DNA of 64,000 bases, taken from positions 1 to 64,000 of the forward strand of contig NZ_LQPP01000056.1 of assembly GCF_002102345.1 (NCBI RefSeq), written 5' to 3'. The notes beneath the pieces were generated by a model, which saw only the letters and a list, made by a program, of their open reading frames with translations, ran no database searches and was not told where the DNA came from. Source of the DNA: Mycolicibacterium peregrinum (lineage in GTDB: Bacteria; Actinomycetota; Actinomycetes; Mycobacteriales; Mycobacteriaceae). Shown piece by piece: positions 57,753-64,000 of the stretch (position 1 is its first letter; each line of letters starts with the position of its first letter). The translations under genes and the position numbers were made by a program.

Positions 57753-59354
57753 ATGAGCGAGCAAGATGTCTCTCCGGTAGAGACCCCATCTGGCATCCCG
57801 CTGGCGCCCGTCTACGGACCGGACGACCGCGCTGTCGAACCGCCTGCCCCCGGGACCTACCCCTTCACCCGCGGCAACTTCGCCTCCGGCTACCGCGGGA
57901 AGACCTGGACCTTCCGGCAGTACTCGGGCTTCGGTACCGCCGAGGAATCCAACCGGCGGTACCGCTACCTGCTCGATCAGGGCGGGACGGGCCTGTCGGT
58001 CGCGTTGGACCTGCCGACCCAGTGCGGCTACGACTCCGATGACGAAGAGTACGGGGAAGAGGTCGGCCGCGTCGGCGTTGCGGTCGACACCCTGGCCGAT
58101 GCCGAGATCCTGTTCGACGGCATCCCGCTGGACCAGATCAGCACCAGCTTCACCATCAACGGCACGGCGGCCATCCTGCTGGCTTTTTATGTGGCGGCCG
58201 CGGAGAAGAAGGGCGTGCCGCGGGAGAAGCTCACCGGCACCATTCAGAACGACATCCTCAAGGAATACGCGTCGCGCGGCACCTGGATCTGGCCGCCCGA
58301 GCCGTCGCTGCGGCTGATCGCCGACACCATCGAGTTCTGCGCCGCAGAGGTGCCGCGGTTCAACGCGATCTCGGTCGCCGGTGCGCACTTCCGCGACGCC
58401 GGGGCCAATGCCGTCCAGGAGATGTCGTTCACCCTGGCCGACGGTGTCACCTATTGCGACACCGTCGTCGAACGCGGCCGAATGACGATCGACAAGTTCG
58501 CCCCGCAGATCTCGTTCTTCTTCTACACCCATGGTGACTTCTTCGAGGAGATCGCCAAATACCGTGCGGGCCGTCGCCGTTGGGCCACGATCGTGCGGGA
58601 GCGGTACGGCGCGACCACCGACAAGGCCTCGATGTTCCGGTTCGGCTGCGTCGCGGGCGGGGCCTCGCTGTACGCGCCGCAGGCGCAGAACAACCTGGTG
58701 CGGGTCGCCTACGAGTCATTGGCGGCGGTGCTGGGCGGCGTGCAGTCGATGTTCACGGCAGCGTGGGACGAACCGTTCGCCCTGCCCAGTGAGGAATCCG
58801 CGACGCTGGCGCTGCGTACCCAGCAGATCCTGGCCTACGAAACCGGCGTCACCAAAGTTGCCGACCCGCTGGGCGGTTCGTACTTCGTCGAGGCGCTCAC
58901 CGACGCCACCGAGGCCAAGATCATCGAGATCATGGACGACCTGGACAAGCACGGCGGCATGGTGCGCTGCATCGAGGACGGCTACCTGCAGGGCCTGATC
59001 GCCGACGAAGCGTTCAAGATCCACCAGGAGACCGAGTCGGGGGTGCGTTCCGTGGTCGGGGTCAACAAGTTCGTCACCGACGAGCCTGCGCCCGACATCG
59101 ATACCTACGAACTCGATGCCGAAGGTCGCGATCTGCAACTCAAGCGACTGGCGAAGGTCAAGGCCGAGCGCGACGACGTTGCGGTCAAAGAGACCCTGGC
59201 TGCCTTGGCCAGGGGCGCCGAAGGCAGTGGACCGGGGGCAGACAACCTGATGCACCGGTTGATCGACTGCGCCAATGCGTATTGCACAGTGGGAGAGATG
59301 GTGTCGACCTTGAAGTCGGTGTGGGGCGAGTTCCAGCAGCCGGTGGTGTTCTGA
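57753..59354 (+). CDS. B12-dependent acyl-CoA mutase, large (catalytic) subunit
   Basis: A 533-residue methylmalonyl-CoA-mutase-type TIM-barrel subunit without the B12-binding domain, which is encoded next door. Key sites: Tyr57 in TFRQYSGFG, Ala84 in LSVALDLPT, Arg187 in PEPSLRLIAD and His212 in VAGAHFRDAGA. Tyr and Arg at the first and third places are those of methylmalonyl-CoA mutase (isobutyryl-CoA mutase has Phe and Gln; 2-hydroxyisobutyryl-CoA mutase has Ile and an Asp at the Ala84 place). So the substrate may carry a carboxylate or be related to methylmalonyl-CoA. Normal mycobacterial mutase is encoded elsewhere as larger MutA/MutB chains, so this is an extra enzyme. Confidence 0.9.
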   Translation: MSEQDVSPVETPSGIPLAPVYGPDDRAVEPPAPGTYPFTRGNFASGYRGKTWTFRQYSGFGTAEESNRRYRYLLDQGGTGLSVALDLPTQCGYDSDDEEYGEEVGRVGVAVDTLADAEILFDGIPLDQISTSFTINGTAAILLAFYVAAAEKKGVPREKLTGTIQNDILKEYASRGTWIWPPEPSLRLIADTIEFCAAEVPRFNAISVAGAHFRDAGANAVQEMSFTLADGVTYCDTVVERGRMTIDKFAPQISFFFYTHGDFFEEIAKYRAGRRRWATIVRERYGATTDKASMFRFGCVAGGASLYAPQAQNNLVRVAYESLAAVLGGVQSMFTAAWDEPFALPSEESATLALRTQQILAYETGVTKVADPLGGSYFVEALTDATEAKIIEIMDDLDKHGGMVRCIEDGYLQGLIADEAFKIHQETESGVRSVVGVNKFVTDEPAPDIDTYELDAEGRDLQLKRLAKVKAERDDVAVKETLAALARGAEGSGPGADNLMHRLIDCANAYCTVGEMVSTLKSVWGEFQQPVVF

Positions 59355-59356
59355 GC

Positions 59357-59752
59357 ATGGCAACTCGCGTTTTGGTCGCCAAGCCGGGTCTCGACGGTCA
59401 CGACCGCGGAGCGAAGATCGTCGCTCGTACGTTGCGTGACGCGGGATTCGAGGTCATCTACACCGGCATCCGTCAGCGCATCGAGGACATCGTGTCGATC
59501 GCGCTGCAGGAAGATGTTGCGCTGGTGGGTCTTTCGATCCTGTCCGGTGCGCACGTCGCCCTTACCACGCGCACGGTCGAAGCCCTGCGGGCTGCTGATG
59601 CCGGCGACATCGCCGTCGTCGTCGGCGGCACCATCCCGCAGTCCGACGTCCAGAAACTCCTCGACGCCGGTGCGGCCGCGGTGTTCCCCACGGGAACGTC
59701 GCTCGAGACACTGGTGACCGACGTCCGCGCCCTGACCGAGAAAGCGAGCTGA
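59357..59752 (+). CDS. B12-dependent acyl-CoA mutase, small (cobalamin-binding) subunit
   Basis: A 131-residue Rossmann-like B12-binding protein: VLVAKPGLDGHDRGAKIVARTLRDAGFEVIYTG carries the DxHxxG motif whose histidine replaces the lower cobalamin ligand, followed by VGLSILSGAHVALTTR and VVVGGTIPQSDVQ, as in mutase small chains. It begins 2 bases after the large subunit and pairs with it, in the split two-chain layout also seen in HcmAB and IcmAB. Confidence 0.95.
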   Translation: MATRVLVAKPGLDGHDRGAKIVARTLRDAGFEVIYTGIRQRIEDIVSIALQEDVALVGLSILSGAHVALTTRTVEALRAADAGDIAVVVGGTIPQSDVQKLLDAGAAAVFPTGTSLETLVTDVRALTEKAS

Positions 59753-59753
59753 C

Positions 59754-60710
59754 ATGCGCCTTGGTGTGATGATCGGCGCCGAGCGCGGCGATATGGCCCG
59801 CAAGGTCGCCAAGCTGGTCTCCGATATCCAGTGGGCGGAATCCGCGGGCCTCGACAGTGCGTGGATGCCGCAGGTGCCCAACGACTTCGACCTGCTCAGC
59901 ATGGTGGCGCTGATGGCGTCGAACACGTCGCGCATCGAACTCGGTACCGCGGTGGTGCCGCTGCAGGCACAACACCCGATCGCGCTGGCGCGGCAGGCGC
60001 TGTCGGTGCACGCCATCTCGGGTGGCCGGCTGGTCCTCGGCGTCGGGCCGTCGCACCACTGGATCGTCCGCGACATGCTGGGCCTGCCCTATGACAAGCC
60101 TGCCGCCTACACGCGGGACTACCTGCAGGTGCTGAACGCGGCCACCTCCGGGCCCGGAGACGTTGACGTGGAGAACGATTCCTTCACCGTGCACAACCCG
60201 ACCGTGCTGGGAGCCGACACCCCGATGCCGGTGCTGGTGTCCGCGCTGGGCCCGGTGATGCTGCAGATCGCCGGTGAGCACGCCGACGGGACCTCGCTGT
60301 GGATGGCCGACGAGAAGGCCATCGGTGAGCACATCGCTCCGAAGATCAACAAGGCCGCCGCCGAAGCCGGTAAGCCCGCGCCGCGGATCGTTGCCGGCAT
60401 CCCGGTCACGTTGTGTGCCAACTCCGAGATCGAGGAAGCCAAGGACCGGGCCAACCGCGTCCTCGCCGAAGCCGAGACCTCGCCCAACTACCAGCGACTG
60501 CTGGATCGTGGGGAGGCCCGCAATGTCGGCGATCTGCTCGCAGCGGGTGATGAAGAATCAATCCTCAAGCGGTTCAAGCAGTTCGCCGATGCCGGCGTGA
60601 CGGATCTGTCGGTGCGCCTGCTGCCGATCGGGGAGACCCGTGATGAGCTGATCGCGTCGAAGTACCGGACCCGTGAGGTGATCGCGGAACTCGCCAAGGC
60701 TGTGCGATGA
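59754..60710 (+). CDS. F420-dependent LLM-class oxidoreductase
   Basis: A 318-residue luciferase-like TIM-barrel protein: MRLGVMIGAERGDMARKVAKLV, AESAGLDSAWMPQVPNDFDLLSMVALMA, RIELGTAVVPLQAQHPIALARQALSVHAISGGRLVLGVGPSHH. Mycobacterial members mostly use F420. It overlaps closely with the mutase genes (1 base after the small-subunit stop) and so probably acts on the same acyl-CoA path, reducing or oxidising the skeleton. No flavin-monooxygenase partner is present, which favours a hydride-transfer role. Confidence 0.88.
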   Translation: MRLGVMIGAERGDMARKVAKLVSDIQWAESAGLDSAWMPQVPNDFDLLSMVALMASNTSRIELGTAVVPLQAQHPIALARQALSVHAISGGRLVLGVGPSHHWIVRDMLGLPYDKPAAYTRDYLQVLNAATSGPGDVDVENDSFTVHNPTVLGADTPMPVLVSALGPVMLQIAGEHADGTSLWMADEKAIGEHIAPKINKAAAEAGKPAPRIVAGIPVTLCANSEIEEAKDRANRVLAEAETSPNYQRLLDRGEARNVGDLLAAGDEESILKRFKQFADAGVTDLSVRLLPIGETRDELIASKYRTREVIAELAKAVR

Positions 60711-60738
60711 CCCGAACACAAACCGTGGTCTCGGCGAA

Positions 60739-61800
60739 ATGAGCGGTCCACTCGCGGGCATCCGCATCATCGAGGTCGGCGTCATGTTGGCCGGCCCGTA
60801 CGCCACCATGATGCTGGCCGATCTGGGCGCTGAGGTGATCAAGGTCGAACCACCCGGCGGGGAGATCTCCCGTCAGGTCAGCGACAGCTATTTCGCCAGT
60901 CTCAACCGGGGCAAGCGCAGCATCTGTCTCGACCTCGCCTCCGAGGCCGGTCAGGCGAAACTTGCCGAACTGGTGGCTGATTCGCATGCACTGCTGGTGA
61001 ACATGAAGCCGTCGGTGATCCGCAGGCTGGGGCTCACCTACGAGAATCTGCGGAACGTCAACCCCAAGATCGTGTGTGTCGCGATGACGGGATTCGGGCT
61101 GGACGGGGGAGACGACCCGGCATTCGACTACGTCATCCAGGCCGCCACCGGCGTGGCCGCGATGACCGGAGATCCCGACGGCCCACCCACGCTGCCGGGC
61201 TACTCCTCGGCGGACAACTCGACCGGGTTGACCGCTGCGCTGGGCTTGCTGGCGATGATCGTGTCGGGCAACGGCGGCCAGGTGGATGTCTCGCTGCGGG
61301 ACGTCATGCTCTCGCAGCTGAACTACCGTGCCTCGGCATATCTGAACGACGGAGCCGAGCCACGCCGCCACCCGTTCGGTGCCCATTCCTATTACGTACC
61401 CGCGCAGCTGTTCCCGACCGCCGACGGCTATCTGGCGTTGTTCATCACCCACGACGGGTTCTGGAAGTCGTTCGCCGGTGAGGCGGGAATCGATGGTTTC
61501 GAGACCATGGCCGAGCGGGCCGGCAGGCGCGATGAGGTTCTCGGCGTGGTAGCCGCCGCACTGGCGACCGATACGGCGGCGGGGTGGGAGTCACGGCTGA
61601 AGCCGCTGGGGATCCCGGCGGCCGCGGTGCGAACGCTGCCGCAGGCATTGGATGCGACACCCGAAATGCTGGTCACCGCTGGGGATTTCCGGTTGGTGGG
61701 TAGCCCGGTGCATGTCACCGGGTATTCACCGGACTATCGGCCTGCGCCCGTGTTCGACGAATACGGACAGTGCTCGCCGGTTTCTGCACCTGGGTCGTGA
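60739..61800 (+). CDS. Family III CoA-transferase (CaiB/BaiF)
   Basis: A 353-residue CoA-transferase or CoA-dependent racemase: GVMLAGPYATMMLADLGAEVIKVEPPGGEISR, LNRGKRSICLDLASEAG, NPKIVCVAMTGFG, and the catalytic Asp in GYSSADNSTGLTAALG. It could move CoA between carboxylic acids, recycling the thioester from the product of the mutase path, or act as an AMACR-like racemase. It starts 28 bases after the LLM gene and ends 52 bp from the convergent ferredoxin. Confidence 0.92.
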   Translation: MSGPLAGIRIIEVGVMLAGPYATMMLADLGAEVIKVEPPGGEISRQVSDSYFASLNRGKRSICLDLASEAGQAKLAELVADSHALLVNMKPSVIRRLGLTYENLRNVNPKIVCVAMTGFGLDGGDDPAFDYVIQAATGVAAMTGDPDGPPTLPGYSSADNSTGLTAALGLLAMIVSGNGGQVDVSLRDVMLSQLNYRASAYLNDGAEPRRHPFGAHSYYVPAQLFPTADGYLALFITHDGFWKSFAGEAGIDGFETMAERAGRRDEVLGVVAAALATDTAAGWESRLKPLGIPAAAVRTLPQALDATPEMLVTAGDFRLVGSPVHVTGYSPDYRPAPVFDEYGQCSPVSAPGS

Positions 61801-61852
61801 CTGCTTGCTCGCAGCAGCCCCGGTGGAATCCGGCGGCACTTCGCGCCTGAGC

Positions 61853-62164
61853 TCAGTCTTCGTCGTAGGAGACCGTCACCGAAGCGCAGTCCGGCACGGC
61901 CTGGCAGGTCAACACGTAACCGTCGGCCACTTCGTCGTCGTCGAGTGCATCGTTGACCCGCATGGTCGCGGTGCCCTCCAGGATCTTGGCCATGCAGGTG
62001 CCGCAGTTGCCGGCTTCGCACGAGAACGGCGGCGTCATACCGGCCCGGCGCGCGCTCTCGAGCAGGGTCTCGCCCTCCCTGCGCGGCACGGACAACTGCT
62101 CGCGGTCGAAGACGATCGTGACCTTGCCGTCCGCTTCGCTGCCGGCCATCGCTCCTGCGGTCAT
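61853..62164 (-). CDS. Plant-type [2Fe-2S] ferredoxin
   Basis: A 103-residue ferredoxin with cluster cysteines in PFSCEAGNCGTCMAKI and VLTCQAVPDC. ATG at 62164 (MTAGAMAGSEADGKV) is preceded by AGGGGAG. It resembles the ferredoxin modules of ring-hydroxylating oxygenase reductases and stand-alone donors. No oxygenase is beside it within the window. It is divergent from an acyl-CoA ligase operon and shares its promoter region, so its partner may lie beyond the window end or be the FadE or LLM enzymes' electron chain. Confidence 0.92.
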   Translation of the reverse strand: MTAGAMAGSEADGKVTIVFDREQLSVPRREGETLLESARRAGMTPPFSCEAGNCGTCMAKILEGTATMRVNDALDDDEVADGYVLTCQAVPDCASVTVSYDED

Positions 62165-62198
62165 GTAGCTCCCCTGTGCACCTACGTTCTGATATGAA

Positions 62199-62213
62199 GA
62201 GAATACCATTCTC
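62199..62213. promoter_or_regulatory. GAGAAT-N3-ATTCTC palindrome between ferredoxin and ligase
   Basis: GAGAATACCATTCTC is a perfect 6-3-6 palindrome in the 118-bp divergent gap. It shares GAGAATrCC with the minus strand of both 28-bp repeats at 57.6-57.7 kb, and CATTCTC followed by TA(A/G)C on the plus strand. This suggests one regulator for the whole 54.8-64 kb set. Confidence 0.6.
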
Positions 62214-62282
62214 GCTAACTGATAGTATCTTCTCGGCATGGTCGGTGCCTACCAAGCGGCTTCGGGAGAGGGGTTGTGAATC

Positions 62283-63680
62283 TTGACTGACGTCACAACT
62301 GCTCCCCGCGTGCGCACCCCCGGCGTGCTGGCATTCGGCGACCGTGAGTACACCCTCGCCGAACTCGATGCATTGACCAGCGGCATGGCCACCGCCCTGG
62401 AGCACCGTGGCGTACGTCCGGGTGACCGGGTGGCGATCATGTCGTCCAACCGCCCCGAGTTCGTGGTGGCGCTGCGGGCGATCTGGGGGCTCGGTGCGGT
62501 AGCAGTGCTGATCAGTCCGGCCTGGAAAGCCGCCGAGGTGGCGCATGTCCTGGCCCTGACCACCCCGAGTCATGCGGTGGGCGACCACGAAGCGCTGGCC
62601 GCGCAGATGCCGATGTTGCATCTGGACGAGCCGATCAGCCCGGGGCGAAGGCAGTTCGACCTGCCCGACCCGGACGGTGACGCCCTGTTCGTCTTCAGTT
62701 CGGGAACGACCGGCCTGCCCAAGGCGGTCCGGCACACCCACCGCGGGTTCGCCGCGGCCATCGAGCATTGGCGCGACGCGCTGGGGTTCACCGACGCCGA
62801 CCGCATGCAGATCATGACGCCCCCGTCGCACATCCTCGGCCTGCTCAACATCGCCATGGTGCTCGACACCGGAGCCTGGATGCGTCTGCACCGTCGCTTC
62901 GACATCGACACCATGCTGCGCCACATCGAGTCCGACCGGATAACCGTCGAGATGGCCGTGGCGCCAATCGCTTTGGCGTTGGCCGCGCATCCTGATCTGG
63001 GCCGCTACGACCTGTCCTCGCTGCGCTACGTGATGTGGTGTGCCACCCCGGTCACCCGCAGCGTCGCCGACACCGTCACCGAGCGTGCCGGCATCCAGTG
63101 GCTGACCGCCTACGGCACCACCGAACTCCCCGTGATCGCGTGCAACCCACTCGATGCCACCCGCATCGACACCGTGGGCCGGCCGGTGCGCGGGGTGGAT
63201 GTGCGCATCAGCGAGGACGGCGAGATCCAGGTCCGGTCGGATTCGGTGATGGCCGGCTACCTGCCGAAGGACGCCTCGGCGAGCGCATTCAGCGACGGCT
63301 GGTACCGCACCGGTGACATCGGCTACCTCGACGACGACGGTTACCTGCGCATCACCGACCGCTCGAAGGAGATGGTCAAGGTCCGCGGTTTCCAGGTGGC
63401 GCCTGCCGAGGTCGAGGCGGTTCTGCACGGCCACCCGGCGGTCACGGACTGCGCGGTGTTCGGTGTCGCCGATGCGGCCGACGGCGAGGCCGTGGTGGCC
63501 GCCGTGGCGACAAGTTCTGCGGTGTCTGCCGAGGAACTCATCGATCTCGTCGGTGAGCGGCTGGCCTCGTACAAGCGGCCCAGCCGCGTGGAGTTCGTAA
63601 CCGACATACCGCGGTTACCTTCCGGAAAGGTATTGCGACGAGTGCTGAAGGAGCGGCATGGACGTTCGTCTGACGTCTGA
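62283..63680 (+). CDS. AMP-dependent acyl-CoA ligase
   Basis: A 465-residue, rather short, ANL ligase: ALFVFSSGTTGLPKAVRHTH, MTPPSHILGL, TAYGTTELPVIACNP, GWYRTGDIGYLDDDGYLRITDRSKEMVKVRGFQVAPAEVE, and the catalytic lysine in RLPSGKVLRRVL. TTG at 62283 (LTDVTTAPRVRTPGVLAFG) follows GAGAGGGG, while the shorter N-terminus than usual (no initial 50 residues) is notable. It overlaps the next gene by 23 bases. It is the second acyl-CoA activating enzyme in the cluster, so two acids or two steps are activated. Confidence 0.9.
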   Translation: MTDVTTAPRVRTPGVLAFGDREYTLAELDALTSGMATALEHRGVRPGDRVAIMSSNRPEFVVALRAIWGLGAVAVLISPAWKAAEVAHVLALTTPSHAVGDHEALAAQMPMLHLDEPISPGRRQFDLPDPDGDALFVFSSGTTGLPKAVRHTHRGFAAAIEHWRDALGFTDADRMQIMTPPSHILGLLNIAMVLDTGAWMRLHRRFDIDTMLRHIESDRITVEMAVAPIALALAAHPDLGRYDLSSLRYVMWCATPVTRSVADTVTERAGIQWLTAYGTTELPVIACNPLDATRIDTVGRPVRGVDVRISEDGEIQVRSDSVMAGYLPKDASASAFSDGWYRTGDIGYLDDDGYLRITDRSKEMVKVRGFQVAPAEVEAVLHGHPAVTDCAVFGVADAADGEAVVAAVATSSAVSAEELIDLVGERLASYKRPSRVEFVTDIPRLPSGKVLRRVLKERHGRSSDV

Positions 63681-64000
63681 ACAGCAGCAGCTGCGAGAGG
63701 CCGCAGCGAAACTGGCCGACGACCTCGGACCTGATGCGGTCGGAGAATTGTCGGATGAGGGCCGGATTGCCCGGTTGGAAAGTACGGTCGCTGCCACCGA
63801 GTGGCGCACCCTGCGTTCCGACGGCGCCTCCGGTGTGGAAGTGGCGATCGTCGCCGAAGAGTTCGGTCGCGGTCTTGTCGACGTGCCGTTCCTGGGTCCG
63901 GTGCTCGCCGACGATCTGGCCCGTCGGCTCGATCGTGAGGTGACGGTCGGCCTGGGAGAGTCAGGCGGGGACGAAGCCGCAACCGCCGGTGTAGATCTCA
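63658..64000 (+). CDS. Acyl-CoA dehydrogenase, N-terminal part (cut by window end)
   Basis: Starting from the ATG at 63658 (MDVRLTSEQQQLREAAAKLADDLGP) the frame is open for 114 codons to the window end. EQQQLREAAAKLA and VEVAIVAEEFGRGLVDVPFLGPVLADDL match the N-terminal helical domain of acyl-CoA dehydrogenases, with a short or divergent first helix as in FadE27/FadE34-like paired subunits. It overlaps the ligase gene by 23 bases and belongs to its operon. The catalytic region lies outside the window. Confidence 0.85.
   Translation, partial: MDVRLTSEQQQLREAAAKLADDLGPDAVGELSDEGRIARLESTVAATEWRTLRSDGASGVEVAIVAEEFGRGLVDVPFLGPVLADDLARRLDREVTVGLGESGGDEAATAGVDL

Noticed and set aside
57499..57789. 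N-terminal extension of the SDR containing a repeated AKNENANT peptide
   Set aside because: The peptide repeat is only the 28-bp DNA repeat read in frame. The ATG at 57498 has a strong ribosome binding site and gives a normal SDR.
57753..59752. Assignment of the mutase as 2-hydroxyisobutyryl-CoA mutase HcmAB
   Set aside because: HcmA has Ile and Asp at the places that are Tyr57 and Ala84 here, so the signature does not fit despite the same two-chain layout.
1..64000. CRISPR array, integrase or prophage
   Set aside because: No series of regularly spaced repeats, no integrase, capsid or terminase-like gene and no tRNA-end duplication could be found by reading; only the two 28-mers repeat at length.

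Overview
The window is mycobacterial, most probably from a fast-growing Mycolicibacterium-type species. Base composition is high GC, GTG and TTG starts are common, and from the 5S rRNA 3' end to about 34.7 kb the gene order follows the Mycobacterium tuberculosis order Rv1316c to Rv1343c (ogt, alkA, HAMP cyclase, nucS, methylmalonyl-CoA epimerase, fadA4, thioredoxin-like, glgB, glgE, glgP, dinG, pncB1, clpS, aosR-like, S58 peptidase, mec, cysO, cysM, rhomboid, murI, Rv1339-like, rph, rdgB, Rv1342c, lprD). No database search was possible. Family calls rest on motifs, lengths and recalled synteny.

Layout. 1-180: end of the rrn operon with a strong terminator. 0.2-2.2 kb: alkylation repair. 2.3-5.1 kb: glutaminase-STAS and a HAMP adenylate cyclase. 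5.2-6.7 kb: a frameshifted tnpB between the cyclase and nucS. 6.8-10.8 kb: nucS, epimerase, thiolase and a CnoX-like protein. 10.9-18.0 kb: alpha-glucan metabolism (glgB, glgE, divergent glgP). 18.0-21.1 kb: Vgb-like propeller, MspA-family porin, lipoprotein metallopeptidase. 21.2-32.0 kb: dinG-pncB and a dense forward block that includes the CysO/Mec/CysM cysteine pathway, murI, a cAMP phosphodiesterase-like protein, rph and rdgB. 32.2-33.9 kb: a MarR/MFS insertion into the conserved order, with a clear shared operator.

From about 34.7 kb the content is accessory: a stand-alone LAGLIDADG protein beside tRNA-Leu(TAG), a voltage-gated K+ channel, small enzymes and regulators, two unrecognised genes, a FadD32-like fatty-acyl-AMP ligase, a second lipoprotein metallopeptidase paralogous to the one at 20 kb, and ahpC-ahpD without oxyR.

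Two accessory regions look like coherent systems. (1) 48.0-53.6 kb: MHS-type transporter, LacI regulator, P450, APH-like kinase and SDR. A 16-base identical near-palindrome, followed by a shared TAAACT and a CTCTC/GAGAG hairpin holding the ribosome binding site, precedes both the transporter-lacI unit and the P450 unit. (2) 54.8-64.0 kb: two divergent gene sets encoding SDR, acyl-CoA synthetase and a 100-residue protein on one side, and a two-subunit B12-dependent acyl-CoA mutase, an F420-type oxidoreductase and a family III CoA-transferase on the other. A [2Fe-2S] ferredoxin, a second acyl-CoA ligase and an acyl-CoA dehydrogenase (cut by the window end) follow. A perfect 28-bp direct repeat sits in front of both divergent units, and a related GAGAAT/ATTCTC palindrome lies in the next divergent promoter. 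This looks like an undescribed catabolic route for a branched or carboxylated acid, and it is the most interesting part of the window.
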